A stretch of DNA of 64,000 bases from Nitrospirota bacterium. GTDB taxonomy: Bacteria > Nitrospirota > Thermodesulfovibrionia > Thermodesulfovibrionales > JdFR-88. This document shows, one piece after another, positions 16,665 to 26,344 of the stretch. The position numbers and the translations under genes were made by a program. How positions within the stretch are numbered: position 1 is the first letter of the stretch; each line of letters starts with the position of its first letter. The notes below the pieces were generated by a model. That model was not told where the DNA came from. It did not search any database and saw only the letters and a list, made by a program, of their open reading frames with translations. The DNA is taken from the NCBI GenBank assembly GCA_021789935.1, contig JAJYIR010000003.1, positions 62,001-126,000 on the forward strand, read 5' to 3'.

Positions 16665-17591
16665 CACGTAATCCCCGTGTTTCAGCCTTCCCGCCCGGAC
16701 AGCTTCATCCAGGGCGATGGGAATCGATGCGGCAGAGGTGTTGCCGAACCTGTCTATGTTCACGGCGACCCTGTCCATCGGGATCCCAAGCCTTTCGGCG
16801 GTCGCCTTTATTATCCTCAGGTTTGCCTGATGCGGTATAAGAAGCGCTATCTCGGAGGAGTGCAGACCGTTCGATTTCAGGGTGTTAAGGACAAGGTTTT
16901 CAAGCGTCTTTACGGCCACCTTGAAGGTCTCGTTACCGCTCATCTGAAGGTAATGCAGCCCGTTTTTCAGGGTGTCTTCAGAAACGGGCATCTTCGACCC
17001 TCCGGCAGGTATCATCAGCAGGTCCCCTTTGCTTCCGTCGGCATGGATGTCCACGGAGACAATGCGCCCTTCCCCGCCCGGGGCCTCCTCCACCAGGACC
17101 GCTCCGGCCCCATCCCCGAACAGTACGCAGGTAGACCGGTCCTGCCAGTTGGTTATCTTCGAAAGCACCTCGGAGCCGACGACAAGCACTTTACCGTACT
17201 GTCCGCTGCGCACAAATGAATCGGCCACCGAGAGCGCATAAATAAAGCCGGAGCACGCCGCGTTCATGTCGAAGGCCGCGGCCTTCGAGGCCCCCAGTTT
17301 TTCCTGGAGCATGCAGGCTGCCGATGGGACGAAGGTATCCGGGGTGACTGTCGCGACTATGATCAGGTCCAGTTCGCCCGGTTTCATTCCCCTTTGCTCA
17401 AGGGCATTCTCCGCGGCCTTGGCCGCAAGGTCCGAGCATGCCTGGTTTTTGGATGCTATCCTTCTTTCCTTTATGCCCGTGCGGGCGGTAATCCATTCGT
17501 CGCTCGTATCGACCATTTTCTCAAGGTCCAGATTTGTCAGCTTTCTCACGGGGACGTAAGAGCCTGTAGCGGTAATCCTAGCCTGCGGCAA
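16608..17591 (-). CDS. fabH: Beta-ketoacyl-ACP synthase III
   Basis: 327-residue initiating condensing enzyme of type II fatty acid synthesis, joining acetyl-CoA and malonyl-ACP. The catalytic triad is visible: Cys in DMNAACSGFIYAL, His in LIPHQANLRI and Asn in RFGNTSAASIPIA. Other hallmarks are TSDEWITARTGIKERR and LFGDGAGAVLVE. The start overlaps the end of plsX by 14 bases; the order yceD-rpmF-plsX-fabH is widely conserved in bacteria. Confidence 0.97.
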   Translation of the reverse strand: MPQARITATGSYVPVRKLTNLDLEKMVDTSDEWITARTGIKERRIASKNQACSDLAAKAAENALEQRGMKPGELDLIIVATVTPDTFVPSAACMLQEKLGASKAAAFDMNAACSGFIYALSVADSFVRSGQYGKVLVVGSEVLSKITNWQDRSTCVLFGDGAGAVLVEEAPGGEGRIVSVDIHADGSKGDLLMIPAGGSKMPVSEDTLKNGLHYLQMSGNETFKVAVKTLENLVLNTLKSNGLHSSEIALLIPHQANLRIIKATAERLGIPMDRVAVNIDRFGNTSAASIPIALDEAVRAGRLKHGDYVLLEAFGGGLTWASALLKW

Positions 17592-18612
17592 CGGGGTTTC
17601 CTTTCAAAGGCAGCATTGTCTTGCTCTTATTTATCTCTTCTCTTATTATTTCGTACATTTTTTTCCTGGAGAATTCAGCCGCTATTTTAACGGCATTTTT
17701 TATGGCCTTTGAGGTGGAGCGGCCATGTCCTATTATGCAGGTGCCGTTTATGCCCAGAAGAGGCGCGCCGCCGTATTCCGCATAATCGGTCTTCTTTTTA
17801 AACCCCCTCAGGGCGCTCTTTATGAAGAGATAGCCGAGCCTCCCGGTAGGCAGGCTGCCGATCTCCTGCTTGAGCATCTTTATGACCGTCTCGGCCAGAC
17901 CCTCGCTGGTCTTCAGCACTATATTGCCGATGAAACCATCGCAGACAACGACGTCCGCCTCGCCGGAAAAGAGGTCCTTGCCCTCTATGTTGCCCATGAA
18001 ATTCAGACCCGCCGGCTGTATAAGCTTAAAGGACTCCTTGGTAAGCTCGTTCCCCTTGCTCTCCTCCTCTCCTATGGAAAGGATCGCCACCTTGGGCGAA
18101 GGTCTGCCCAGAATATGTTTCGCGAAGGCATTGCCCATCAGCGCAAACTGGAACAGGTTTATGGGGGTCGAGTCCACGTTGGCCCCGGCATCTATCAGAA
18201 CGAAAGGTTTTTTAAAGGTCGGCATCATGGCCGCAATGGCAGGCCTGTCCACACCGGAGGAAGCGCCAAGCACTATAAGCGCAAGCGCCATGACCACCCC
18301 GGAATGCCCAGCGCTTACCACGGCATGGGCCTCACCAGCCTTGACCAGATCAACGGCCTTTCGGATAGAGGAGTTCCTCTTTTTCCTTATCGCAGCCATG
18401 GGGGATTCCCCCATGCCTATGGTCTCCGGGGCATGCGTTATCCTCACCCGCAAAGCGGGGAACCGCTTGCCCAGAAGCTCTTTTTTTATCGACGGCTCGT
18501 CTCCAACGAGTACAATCTCCAGATCATCGTACTCATTCAAGGCCTCGACAGCTCCCTCCACGATGGCAGAAGGGGCGTGGTCTCCGCCCATTGCGTCAAG
18601 CGCGATTATCAT
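17578..18612 (-). CDS. plsX: Phosphate acyltransferase PlsX
   Basis: 344-residue enzyme making acyl-phosphate from acyl-ACP, the first step of the PlsX-PlsY route to lysophosphatidate. Family hallmarks: IIALDAMGGDHAPSAIVEGA at the N-terminus, SAGHSGVVMALALIVLG, ANVDSTPINLFQFALMG, SIGEEESKGNEL and VVCDGFIGNIVLKTSEG. The start overlaps the rpmF stop by 4 bases, coupling lipid and ribosomal-protein genes as in many genomes. Confidence 0.97.
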   Translation of the reverse strand: MIIALDAMGGDHAPSAIVEGAVEALNEYDDLEIVLVGDEPSIKKELLGKRFPALRVRITHAPETIGMGESPMAAIRKKRNSSIRKAVDLVKAGEAHAVVSAGHSGVVMALALIVLGASSGVDRPAIAAMMPTFKKPFVLIDAGANVDSTPINLFQFALMGNAFAKHILGRPSPKVAILSIGEEESKGNELTKESFKLIQPAGLNFMGNIEGKDLFSGEADVVVCDGFIGNIVLKTSEGLAETVIKMLKQEIGSLPTGRLGYLFIKSALRGFKKKTDYAEYGGAPLLGINGTCIIGHGRSTSKAIKNAVKIAAEFSRKKMYEIIREEINKSKTMLPLKGNPVAAG

Positions 18613-18797
18613 CCTTCTTTTTCGACTACCTCAAGGATCTTGCGTCCGTCATAAGTCCCGCACGCCGGGCAGACCCTGTGAGGCACCTTGGGCTCGCTGC
18701 ATTCCGGGCAAACAACCAGTGCAGGCTGCTGACCCTTCCAGTTCGCTCTCCTTTTGTCTCTTCTGGACCTGGTATGTCTATGTGTCGGGTTGGCCAT
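18609..18797 (-). CDS. rpmF: 50S ribosomal protein L32
   Basis: 62 residues, standard L32 length. N-terminal basic region (ANPTHRHTRSRRDKRRANWK) followed by a zinc-ribbon with two CxxC pairs (VCPECSEP and VCPACGTYDG). A Shine-Dalgarno GGAG lies upstream of ATG 18797 on the minus strand. Zinc-binding form (C+), all four Cys present. Confidence 0.97.
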   Translation of the reverse strand: MANPTHRHTRSRRDKRRANWKGQQPALVVCPECSEPKVPHRVCPACGTYDGRKILEVVEKEG

Positions 18798-18846
18798 TTT
18801 CCGCTCCTTTCCAAAAAAAGAATTTTAATTTTATTTTTAAAAAAAT

Positions 18847-19350
18847 TCAGTTATTTCCCTTGAAATACTTTTTAAGCTCATCAAATTTCGAGGATGTCTT
18901 TTCCCCCGCGGGGCATGCGCAGCCCTCCACGTTAAGATCGCGCCCGCACCCGGGACATATTCCCTTGCACGCCTCGTTGCAAAGCACTTTAATAGGCACA
19001 TTGAGCAGGAGCTGTTCAGCCGCAATAACGTCCGTATCTATCTCATCTTCCCTGTAAAAACCCATATCCAGCTCTTTCTTGCCGATCGCACCCCGTTCTT
19101 CTTCCATCTCTTCGACGGGGTTATATACAAGGTCCACGGGCATTGAGACGTCCCGGGCGAACTCCTGCAGGCACCTGCTGCACATAAGGAGCATGCCTGC
19201 CTCCACGGTGCCTTTTACAAACACCTGGGGGCCTCTTTTGTCAATATGCAACCTGACGCTGGCCTGCGTTTCATGCTCGTTGAGCCCGATAGAGGTCTGC
19301 TCATCGACGTCTATCCCCTCTTCTGGTATTTCCGAAACTTTTAGCTTCAT
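18847..19350 (-). CDS. yceD: YceD/DUF177 family protein
   Basis: 167 residues from ATG 19350 (MKLKVSEIPEEGIDV, the usual N-terminus of the family); an in-frame ATG at 19389 would add 13 residues. Conserved features: VKGTVEAGMLLMCSRCLQEFA, a central acidic DMGFYREDEIDTDVIAAEQLLL block and the C-terminal Cys cluster CNEACKGICPGCGRDLN with an extra GCAC, probably zinc binding. YceD homologues are linked to 23S rRNA biogenesis and almost always precede rpmF, as here. Confidence 0.9.
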   Translation of the reverse strand: MKLKVSEIPEEGIDVDEQTSIGLNEHETQASVRLHIDKRGPQVFVKGTVEAGMLLMCSRCLQEFARDVSMPVDLVYNPVEEMEEERGAIGKKELDMGFYREDEIDTDVIAAEQLLLNVPIKVLCNEACKGICPGCGRDLNVEGCACPAGEKTSSKFDELKKYFKGNN

Positions 19351-19475
19351 TATCGGGCGTTCCCTTTGTAATCTTTTGTAATCTTTCATTTTATCGATTC
19401 GCAGCGGATTATGTCAACCGGAAACACCGCTTTGGACGGATGGAAAATTTTAGATCCGTGCCGGGCACGGCCTGT

Positions 19476-20075
19476 TTACCGCTTGAACCGGAGGGGGATA
19501 ACCTGCCCGGCGGATTTTTGCCTGCCCGCGGAATCGGGGCAGCAAGCGCCAGGCACTCCGCAATCTATTACGTTGAAGGCAAGCAGTATCCGGCGCTCCT
19601 TTTCCAGCCTCTCAGGAGAAAGAGTGATACATTCAGGGCCGGAGGCAATCTGCACGGCCGCGGCTTTGTCAGGGATTGATAAAAGGTCCTCTGAAATGAG
19701 GGCCCCGTTTTCCGTCCTCAAAACCCTCGAATAATCGGAGTTCGTGACTACCGATATGGGTATTATGCCGCCTTCCATCACGCGGCTGAATGCAAGCACA
19801 TGCCGCTCTATGGACTCCAGCGCGGAAACCGCGCATTTTATCGCGGTAATCCTTTTCCCCCCCGCCTTAACAATAAAATCCACGGAGCACCGCTCCTTCT
19901 GTTTGCTTGTTTCTATTTCAAAGGGTGCGTCTATTTCTATGTCCTCTTCGGCATAGCCTTTCTGTTTCACCAGGAACTCATATACGCGTTCCCTGATGAA
20001 ACCGGTCATCATGACAACACCGCGTTCATGCTCCCTGAGTTTTTCAAGGACCATTTTTTCCCTTTCGTTATCCAT
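19476..20075 (-). CDS. HsdR N-terminal-like (type I restriction nuclease fold) protein
   Basis: 199-residue stand-alone protein resembling the HSDR_N_2 domain (PF13588): a helical start (REKMVLEKLREHERG), then KQKGYAEEDIEIDAPFEI, SVDFIVKAGGKRITAIKCAVSALESIERH and LAFSRVMEGGIIPISVVTNSD. In PD-(D/E)XK terms the D of VDFIV is present, but the following E-x-K is replaced by IKC, so nuclease activity is doubtful. No HsdM or HsdS is nearby. The family occurs as a solitary core-genome protein in several Gram-negative anaerobes. Function unknown. Confidence 0.65.
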   Translation of the reverse strand: MDNEREKMVLEKLREHERGVVMMTGFIRERVYEFLVKQKGYAEEDIEIDAPFEIETSKQKERCSVDFIVKAGGKRITAIKCAVSALESIERHVLAFSRVMEGGIIPISVVTNSDYSRVLRTENGALISEDLLSIPDKAAAVQIASGPECITLSPERLEKERRILLAFNVIDCGVPGACCPDSAGRQKSAGQVIPLRFKR

Positions 20076-20214
20076 TGTGAAATTATACTACCCCCTCCCG
20101 TTTTATTCCAACAGTCCGCTGTTTAAACAAGTGCCCCGCCGGTCCGATTCCTGAGGGCCGCTTCTAAAAGCCTTGAAAATGTGAGAAAAAAAGTTTTATC
20201 CTAATGGTAATCCG

Positions 20215-21297
20215 ATGGGCGAAATAGAAAACCTGCGAAAGAACATAGATGCGATAGACCTTGACATTCTCAAGCTCCTGAATGAGCGGGCTTCTCTTGC
20301 CCTGGAAATAGGCAGGGAAAAGAGGGAGAAGAAAATCAGCTGTTATGCTCCGCAGAGGGAAAAAGAGGTCATCGCAAACCTCATGGAGCACAACAGCGGC
20401 CCCCTTTCCAACGAGACCGTGAAAGGTCTTTACAGGGAGATAATATCGGCCGCCCGTTCCCTGGAGGAGCCTCTCAAAGTAGCATATTTCGGGCCGATCG
20501 CAACATTCACGCACATGGCCGCGATAAGGCATTTCGGGTCCTCCGCCGATTTCATACCTGCCGACAGGATAAGGGGGGTTTTTGAGGAGGTGGAATCCGG
20601 CCGGGCCTCTTACGGTGTGGTGCCGATAGAAAACTCAAATGAGGGCGTCGTAAACTACACCCTCGATATGTTCGTGGATTCAGAGCTTCTTGTGTCCGGC
20701 GAGATCATGCTTGAGATATCACAGAACCTCCTTTCGATAAGCGGAGATCTCTCCAGGATAAAACACATTTACTCTTTCCTGCCCGCCACCGCCCAATGTA
20801 AGGGCTGGCTTGAAAAGAACATGCCCGCTGTCCCGATCGTGGAGGCCTCCAGCACGGCAAAGGCGGCGGAGATCGCTTCCGGAGACGCTGAGGGCGCGGC
20901 GATTGCGGGCGAAGCCGCGGCCAGGATTTATAACCTGAAACTGGCCGCCAGGGACATCGAGGACGGCAAGCACAATTTCACCCGTTTCCTTGTAATAAGC
21001 AAGGAGTACCCCGCAAGAACGGGAAGGGACAAAACGTCCATAATGTTCTCGGTTAAAGACAGGCCGGGAGCGCTTTACGATATCCTGGCGCCGCTGAAAA
21101 AGGCTGGCATAAATCTGACAAAAATAGAGTCTCGCCCTTCAAAGAGAAAGGCTTGGGAATATATTTTCTTTGTGGACATGCGGGGACACATCCAGGACAA
21201 GCCGCTCCACAAGGCCATCCAGACAATAAAAAAAGACTGCCTTTATCTGAAGATACTGGGCTCCTATCCAATGGTGGACGATGATAAAAGCCCCTGA
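20215..21297 (+). CDS. pheA: Bifunctional chorismate mutase/prephenate dehydratase
   Basis: 360-residue P-protein of phenylalanine synthesis. An AroQ-type chorismate mutase occupies about 1-85 (ENLRKNIDAIDLDILKLLNERASLA), prephenate dehydratase about 90-265 (VAYFGPIATFTHMAA, VVPIENSNEGVVN, and the NFTRFLVISK motif), and a regulatory ACT domain about 275-350 (FSVKDRPGALYDILAPLKKAGINLTKIESRPS split in two), which carries the Phe feedback site. Starts a long plus-strand operon; its 3' end overlaps hisC by 17 bases. Confidence 0.96.
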   Translation: MGEIENLRKNIDAIDLDILKLLNERASLALEIGREKREKKISCYAPQREKEVIANLMEHNSGPLSNETVKGLYREIISAARSLEEPLKVAYFGPIATFTHMAAIRHFGSSADFIPADRIRGVFEEVESGRASYGVVPIENSNEGVVNYTLDMFVDSELLVSGEIMLEISQNLLSISGDLSRIKHIYSFLPATAQCKGWLEKNMPAVPIVEASSTAKAAEIASGDAEGAAIAGEAAARIYNLKLAARDIEDGKHNFTRFLVISKEYPARTGRDKTSIMFSVKDRPGALYDILAPLKKAGINLTKIESRPSKRKAWEYIFFVDMRGHIQDKPLHKAIQTIKKDCLYLKILGSYPMVDDDKSP

Positions 21298-22384
21298 CCA
21301 CGTACTGAAAGTGAAGGCTTATGTGCCGGGCAAGCCCATGGAAGAGCTTGAGCGCGAGCTTGGCATAAAGGACCCGGTTAAACTGGCCTCGAACGAAAAC
21401 CCGGTTGGCCCATCTCCGCTTGCGCTGGAGGCGGTATTATCCGCCGCAAAAAAGGGGATAAACCGGTATCCGGACGGAAGCGGCTTTTATCTTAAAAAGA
21501 AGCTCTCCCATATCCTTGGCACGGACCCTGGAGGGATCATCCTGGGCAACGGTTCAAACGAGATCATCGATATTGCCGCAAGGACCTTCTTGAGGCCCGG
21601 GGATGAGGCCATAATGGCGTCCCCTTCCTTCGTCGTCTATTCCATGTCGGTCACGTTGCAGGGGGCAGCGGCTGTTGAGATACCTCTTGACCACAATTTA
21701 AGGCACGACCTGCCGCGCATGGCGCAAGCCGTCACACCCAGGACCAAAATGATCTTCATAGCGAACCCGAACAACCCTACGGGCACTATAAACTACCGGC
21801 AGGAATATGACAGTTTTTTTGCAGCAATCCCGGAAGATGTGCTGGTTGTCATCGATGAGGCATACCTGGAATACGTTACCAACCGGGATTACCCTGACAG
21901 CATGAGCTGCCTTGCTGGCGGAAAGAATGTTCTCATATTAAGGACGTTTTCAAAGATTTACGGCCTGGCCGGCCTGAGGACGGGTTATGGCATAAGCCAC
22001 CCGGAAATACTGGGACAGATGGAGAGGGTAAGGGCACCTTTCAACTCAAACTCCCTTGGCCAGGCGGCGGCAATACGCGCGCTCGATGACGAAGATCACG
22101 TAAAACGCTCCAGGGAGGTAAATGAGCAGGGGAAAGAATTCCTGTACGGGGAACTTTCCGCCCTCGGCTATGATTACACGCCGACAGAGGCCAATTTCAT
22201 CTATATCCGCGTAAGCGACCCTCTGGGCCTTTTTGACGCATTGCTGAAGGAAGGGGTTATAATAAGGCCCGCCGGCGGGGATGCCGTCCGCGTAACTATA
22301 GGGCTGCCGGAAGAAAATAAAAGATTTATTCATGCGCTCAAAAAAACGAAAACGCCGGCGCTTGAAAAAGATGCCGGAAATTAG
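21281..22384 (+). CDS. hisC: Histidinol-phosphate/aromatic aminotransferase
   Basis: 367-residue fold-type I PLP aminotransferase of the HisC family: LASNENPVGPSPLAL, ILGNGSNEIIDIAARTFL, FIANPNNPTGTI, VVIDEAYLEYV, and the PLP Lys in LRTFSKIYGLAGLRTGYG. Placed between pheA and aroF rather than in a his operon, it probably also or mainly transaminates phenylpyruvate and prephenate or hydroxyphenylpyruvate; this is inferred from context. Translation is coupled to pheA. Confidence 0.93.
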   Translation: MIKAPDHVLKVKAYVPGKPMEELERELGIKDPVKLASNENPVGPSPLALEAVLSAAKKGINRYPDGSGFYLKKKLSHILGTDPGGIILGNGSNEIIDIAARTFLRPGDEAIMASPSFVVYSMSVTLQGAAAVEIPLDHNLRHDLPRMAQAVTPRTKMIFIANPNNPTGTINYRQEYDSFFAAIPEDVLVVIDEAYLEYVTNRDYPDSMSCLAGGKNVLILRTFSKIYGLAGLRTGYGISHPEILGQMERVRAPFNSNSLGQAAAIRALDDEDHVKRSREVNEQGKEFLYGELSALGYDYTPTEANFIYIRVSDPLGLFDALLKEGVIIRPAGGDAVRVTIGLPEENKRFIHALKKTKTPALEKDAGN

Positions 22385-22414
22385 GATTTTTTAATAACGG
22401 GAGGACAAAAAAGA

Positions 22415-23440
22415 TTGGATATAATCGTACTTAAACCGGAGGCCTCTGATGAGCAGCTTAAACACATTACAAAAAAGCTCGAGGGACTGGGCCTTACATC
22501 AAGGATATCGAAGGGCACGGAGAGGACCGTTATCGGGGTCATCGGGGACACATCCAAGGTCACCGAGGAGACGGACGACTCTTTTCGGGCGATATCCGGG
22601 GTCGAAAGTGTAATGCGCATACTGAAACCATACAAACTGGCAAGCAGGGAATTCAAAAAATCGTCCACCGTCGTCAAATGCAAGGGGATGTCCATAGGCG
22701 GAAAACGAATATGCGTTATCGCGGGCCCCTGTTCCGTTGAGAACAAAACGATGATGATCGAGATCGCAAAACACGTAAAGTCGGCCGGGGCCAATTTTCT
22801 CAGGGGCGGGGCCTTCAAACCCAGGACGTCCCCCTACTCTTTCCAGGGGCTCGGCGAGGAAGGGTTAAGGCATCTCCAGGCGGCAAAGGAGAAAACGGGG
22901 CTTCCGATCGTAACCGAGATCATGGATCCCAGAGACATGGAGGCCGTGGAAAAATACTCGGACATAATACAGATAGGCGCGAGGAACATGCAGAATTTCA
23001 GGCTCCTGCTGGAAGTTGGCCAGAGCAGGAAACCGGTCCTGCTGAAAAGAGGCCTTGCCGCCACCATAAAGGAATGGCTCATGTCCGCCGAGTACATAAT
23101 GAGCAGAGGCAACCACAACGTAATAATGTGCGAGAGGGGCATAAGAACGTTTGAAACCGCCACAAGGAACACCCTCGACTTAAGCGCGGTGCCCGTGCTT
23201 AAAAAACTTACCCATCTGCCCGTCGTTGTCGACCCCAGCCACGGGGTCGGAGTGCTGGAGCACATACCCTCAATGGCGAAGGCAGCCGTGGCAGCCGGAG
23301 CGGACGGCCTGGTGATAGAGGTCCACACGAACCCGGAAGAGGCCCTTTCTGACGGCGAGCAGTCAATGAGACCGGAGGCCTTCAAAAAATTAATGAAGGA
23401 ACTCAAGCCGGTCGCCAAAGCCGTGGGAAGAGAGATTTAG
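22415..23440 (+). CDS. aroF: 3-deoxy-7-phosphoheptulonate (DAHP) synthase, type I-beta
   Basis: 341 residues; first step of the shikimate pathway. An N-terminal ferredoxin-like domain (about 1-70, [18 protein letters not shown]) typical of the I-beta subclass precedes the TIM barrel: [53 protein letters not shown], and VVDPSHGVG with metal and phosphate ligands. The start is TTG 22415, supported by GGGAGG about 10 bases upstream; no ATG fits. The FL domain mediates Tyr/Phe feedback in related enzymes. Confidence 0.95.
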   Translation: MDIIVLKPEASDEQLKHITKKLEGLGLTSRISKGTERTVIGVIGDTSKVTEETDDSFRAISGVESVMRILKPYKLASREFKKSSTVVKCKGMSIGGKRICVIAGPCSVENKTMMIEIAKHVKSAGANFLRGGAFKPRTSPYSFQGLGEEGLRHLQAAKEKTGLPIVTEIMDPRDMEAVEKYSDIIQIGARNMQNFRLLLEVGQSRKPVLLKRGLAATIKEWLMSAEYIMSRGNHNVIMCERGIRTFETATRNTLDLSAVPVLKKLTHLPVVVDPSHGVGVLEHIPSMAKAAVAAGADGLVIEVHTNPEEALSDGEQSMRPEAFKKLMKELKPVAKAVGREI

Positions 23441-23467
23441 CTTAAAAGAAACAAAAAATCTAAAAAA

Positions 23468-24316
23468 ATGTTTTTTGAAAAAACAGCGATTCTGGGAGTC
23501 GGGCTCCTGGGGGCCTCCTTGGCCCTTGCATTGAAAAAAAAAGGTGTTTCGCGCTCAATATCCGGATTCGGCCGCACGGAGGAAAACCTCCGGAGGGCCG
23601 TAGGAAAGGGGATAATAGATTCCTACTCCCTTGATCCCCGGGAGGCTGTAAAAGGCGCGGACCTGGTAGTGCTGGCAACCCCGGTAGGGTCCTTTACGCA
23701 GACCGCTCACATCATAAAGGACTCGGTCGATAAGGATTCGATCCAGACAGATGTAGGGAGCGTCAAAGGTGCTTTGGTTTACGAGTTGGAATCCATCCTC
23801 CCCCGGTTTGTAGGTGCCCACCCCATCTCGGGCGGAGAACGGTCCGGCGCGGACAACGCGACTGACGGCCTCTTTGACGGGGTGAGATGCATAATAACCG
23901 GCACGCCACGGACTGACTCCCGCGCGCTTGACAGGATAGAGGGCCTCTGGCGGGCCCTCGGCGCAAAAGTGGAACTGATGGACCCTGACCTGCACGACAG
24001 GGTATACGCGTTCGTGAGCCATCTGCCTCACATCCTGGCCTACTGTCTTGCCAACACACTGGACACAGCGGACGGTGAGCAAATAAAATTTGCAGGCCAG
24101 GGCTTCAAGGACACCACACGTATAGCATTAAGTTCCCCGGAATTGTGGAGGGACGTTTGCAGCCTGAACCGCAACAACCTGCTGGACTCGATAAAGGAGT
24201 TCAGAAAGGAGCTGGAAAAGATCGAAGCCCTTATTCGTCAAAATGACATGGCTGGCCTGGAGGCCGAATTCACGCGGGCAAGGAGCCTGAGGAAACGCAT
24301 TGATCAAAAGAATTGA
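23468..24316 (+). CDS. tyrA: Prephenate dehydrogenase
   Basis: 282-residue TyrA. Rossmann motif GVGLLGASLALALK at 11-24, catalytic-region blocks TDVGSVKGALVYEL, FVGAHPISGGERSG (His and Ser), and VYAFVSHLPHILAYCLANTL. It converts prephenate to 4-hydroxyphenylpyruvate in tyrosine synthesis. Its 3' end overlaps aroA by 17 bases. No Shine-Dalgarno is obvious ahead of ATG 23468; the sequence is A-rich there. Confidence 0.94.
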   Translation: MFFEKTAILGVGLLGASLALALKKKGVSRSISGFGRTEENLRRAVGKGIIDSYSLDPREAVKGADLVVLATPVGSFTQTAHIIKDSVDKDSIQTDVGSVKGALVYELESILPRFVGAHPISGGERSGADNATDGLFDGVRCIITGTPRTDSRALDRIEGLWRALGAKVELMDPDLHDRVYAFVSHLPHILAYCLANTLDTADGEQIKFAGQGFKDTTRIALSSPELWRDVCSLNRNNLLDSIKEFRKELEKIEALIRQNDMAGLEAEFTRARSLRKRIDQKN

Positions 24317-25670
24317 AGGGAAAGCGGGCCTGAAAGGGACTGTGATCAGTCCACCCGATAAATCCATTTCCCACAGGGCTCTCATTTTCTCTTCAATTGC
24401 GCAGGGGCAAAGCAGAATAGAAGACCTTTTATTGGCGGCCGACACTATCTCCACTTTAAATGCAATGAAGCTTCTGGGCGCGAAAATAGAGGGCTATGGA
24501 AAGAAAAAACGCGTTCCGGGTTTTGGCGCGGCATACCGGAACTATTTGATAACCGGAAAAGGGCTGCATGGCCTTTCAGAGCCGGCAACATTCATAGACT
24601 GCGGCAATTCCGGCACAACAACAAGACTGCTTTGCGGGTTGCTGTCGGGCAATCCTTTTTTTTCGGTCCTCTCCGGAGATGAATCGCTTAATTCAAGGCC
24701 CATGAAACGGGTGATCCAACCGCTTGTGAACATGGGAGCGGATATCAGGGCCAGGGCATCGGATTCCTATCCGCCGATCGCCATCAGGGGCGGCAACCTG
24801 AACGGGCTCAAATACGACATGCCCGTGGCCTCGGCGCAGGTGAAATCCGCGCTTATGTTAGCCGGGCTGTATGCGGATGGCGAGACCGTAATAAAAGAGC
24901 CGTCCCTTTCCAGAGATCATACGGAAAGGATGCTCTCTTCAATGGGCGCCAGCATAATAGAAGAAGTAACAGGGGAAGTGAGCGCGGGAGGAAATCCCAT
25001 AGGCGCGGCTCATGTAATAAGAATACAAAAACCCGCAAATGAGTTGAGCCCTTTTGAGATCAAGATACCGGGTGATTTTTCTTCGGCCGCTTTCTTTATA
25101 GTGGGGGCATTAATTACTCAAAATTCCAGGATCACAATAAAAAACGTCTGCCTGAACCCTACGAGAACCGGGCTTTTGGGCGCACTTCAGGCCATGGGTG
25201 CAATAATTAATATAAAAAATAAAAAAATAATTTCGGGAGAGCTGGTTGGAGACCTGCATGTAAATGGAAAGCAGGGTCTCAGAGCCATCGATGTGAACGA
25301 ATCCTGGATACCGCTCATGATAGACGAGATCCCGATCCTGTGCGTCGCCGCGGCCTGTGCACAGGGCCGCTCGGAGATACGGGGGGCAACCGAACTACGG
25401 GTCAAGGAATCCGACCGCATAAAAGCCATGGCCAAGGGACTCGAGTCCATGGGTATCGAGGTTGAAGAATTCGAAGACGGATTGGCCATAACCGGGGGCA
25501 CGATGAAAGGCGCACTGATCGATTCGTTCGGAGACCATAGGATCGCCATGTCTTTCGCCATAGCGGGACTGTCCGCTTCCGGAATTACAGAAATAGAAAA
25601 CGGGGAAGAAGCCGTAAAAATATCTTATCCGGATTTTTTCCAGACACTAAAAAGGCTTGCCAATGGGTAA
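24300..25670 (+). CDS. aroA: 5-enolpyruvylshikimate-3-phosphate synthase
   Basis: 456-residue EPSP synthase, slightly longer than the usual 425-445 because of a basic insert near residues 60-95 (YGKKKRVPGFGAAYRNYLIT). Hallmarks: SPPDKSISHRALIFSS, DCGNSGTTTRLLCGLLSG, LNSRPMKRVIQPLVNMGADI, and LRVKESDRIKAMAKGL. The GNSGTTTRL block carries Thr rather than Ala after the second Gly region, of interest for inhibitor class but not decisive. Overlaps cmk by 8 bases; sixth step of the shikimate pathway. Confidence 0.95.
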   Translation: MIKRIEGKAGLKGTVISPPDKSISHRALIFSSIAQGQSRIEDLLLAADTISTLNAMKLLGAKIEGYGKKKRVPGFGAAYRNYLITGKGLHGLSEPATFIDCGNSGTTTRLLCGLLSGNPFFSVLSGDESLNSRPMKRVIQPLVNMGADIRARASDSYPPIAIRGGNLNGLKYDMPVASAQVKSALMLAGLYADGETVIKEPSLSRDHTERMLSSMGASIIEEVTGEVSAGGNPIGAAHVIRIQKPANELSPFEIKIPGDFSSAAFFIVGALITQNSRITIKNVCLNPTRTGLLGALQAMGAIINIKNKKIISGELVGDLHVNGKQGLRAIDVNESWIPLMIDEIPILCVAAACAQGRSEIRGATELRVKESDRIKAMAKGLESMGIEVEEFEDGLAITGGTMKGALIDSFGDHRIAMSFAIAGLSASGITEIENGEEAVKISYPDFFQTLKRLANG

Positions 25671-26343
25671 GGTCGTTGCCATTGACGGCCCCTCGGGGGC
25701 GGGCAAAAGCACATTGGCCAGGTCTCTGGCCGCGGCCCTCGGTTTTGAATACCTTGATACCGGCGCCCTGTACCGGGCCACCGCCCTCGCCCTCAGATTC
25801 AAAGGCGTTGCGCCGGAAGATGATGACAAAAAGATCAAAGACGCACTGGAAGGCGTGAGGATCGATTTCAGGGACGGGAAGGTGTATCTGGACGACAGGG
25901 ACGTATCGGAGGAGATAAGGACTAAAGAGGCGGGACATTATTCCTCTGTTTTTTCTGCCCGCAGGCCGGTAAGGGATTTCCTTTTGCCTCTGCAAAGAGG
26001 TTTCTCTTCCTCCTCTTCCGGCGGCAAGGACCTTGTGGTTGAAGGCCGGGACATGACCACTGTGGTGTTCCCCGGCGCATGGAAAAAATTCTACCTGGAC
26101 GCATCTCTGCTGGAGAGGGCCCGCAGGAGATATGAGCAGATGGCGGCCGCGAGAAGACATATCTCCATGGAAGACGCGATGGAGGATGTGGCCTTGCGCG
26201 ATAAACGGGACTCTTCAAGGGAAATAGCGCCTCTGAAAATAAGCGAAGAGGCATTCTATATTGACACCACGAACCTTTCGGAGTCACAGGTGCTTGAGAA
26301 GATGATCGAGGTCATAAACGGCTGCTGGATGGCCGGGAAATGA
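25663..26343 (+). CDS. cmk: Cytidylate kinase
   Basis: 226-residue (d)CMP kinase from ATG 25663 (overlapping the aroA stop as ATGGGTAA). P-loop IDGPSGAGKSTLARSL, CMP-binding LDTGALYRATAL, VVEGRDMTTVVFP and RDKRDSSREIAPLK in the lid region. aroA-cmk-rpsA clustering is common across bacteria. Coupled to plsC, which starts one base after the stop codon. Confidence 0.95.
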   Translation: MGKVVAIDGPSGAGKSTLARSLAAALGFEYLDTGALYRATALALRFKGVAPEDDDKKIKDALEGVRIDFRDGKVYLDDRDVSEEIRTKEAGHYSSVFSARRPVRDFLLPLQRGFSSSSSGGKDLVVEGRDMTTVVFPGAWKKFYLDASLLERARRRYEQMAAARRHISMEDAMEDVALRDKRDSSREIAPLKISEEAFYIDTTNLSESQVLEKMIEVINGCWMAGK

Positions 26344-26344
26344 A

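Noticed and set aside
17725-19057. Long plus-strand frames (309 and 395 codons) across plsX-rpmF-yceD
   Set aside because: The minus-strand genes are unambiguous with intact motifs; the plus frames look like composition shadows.
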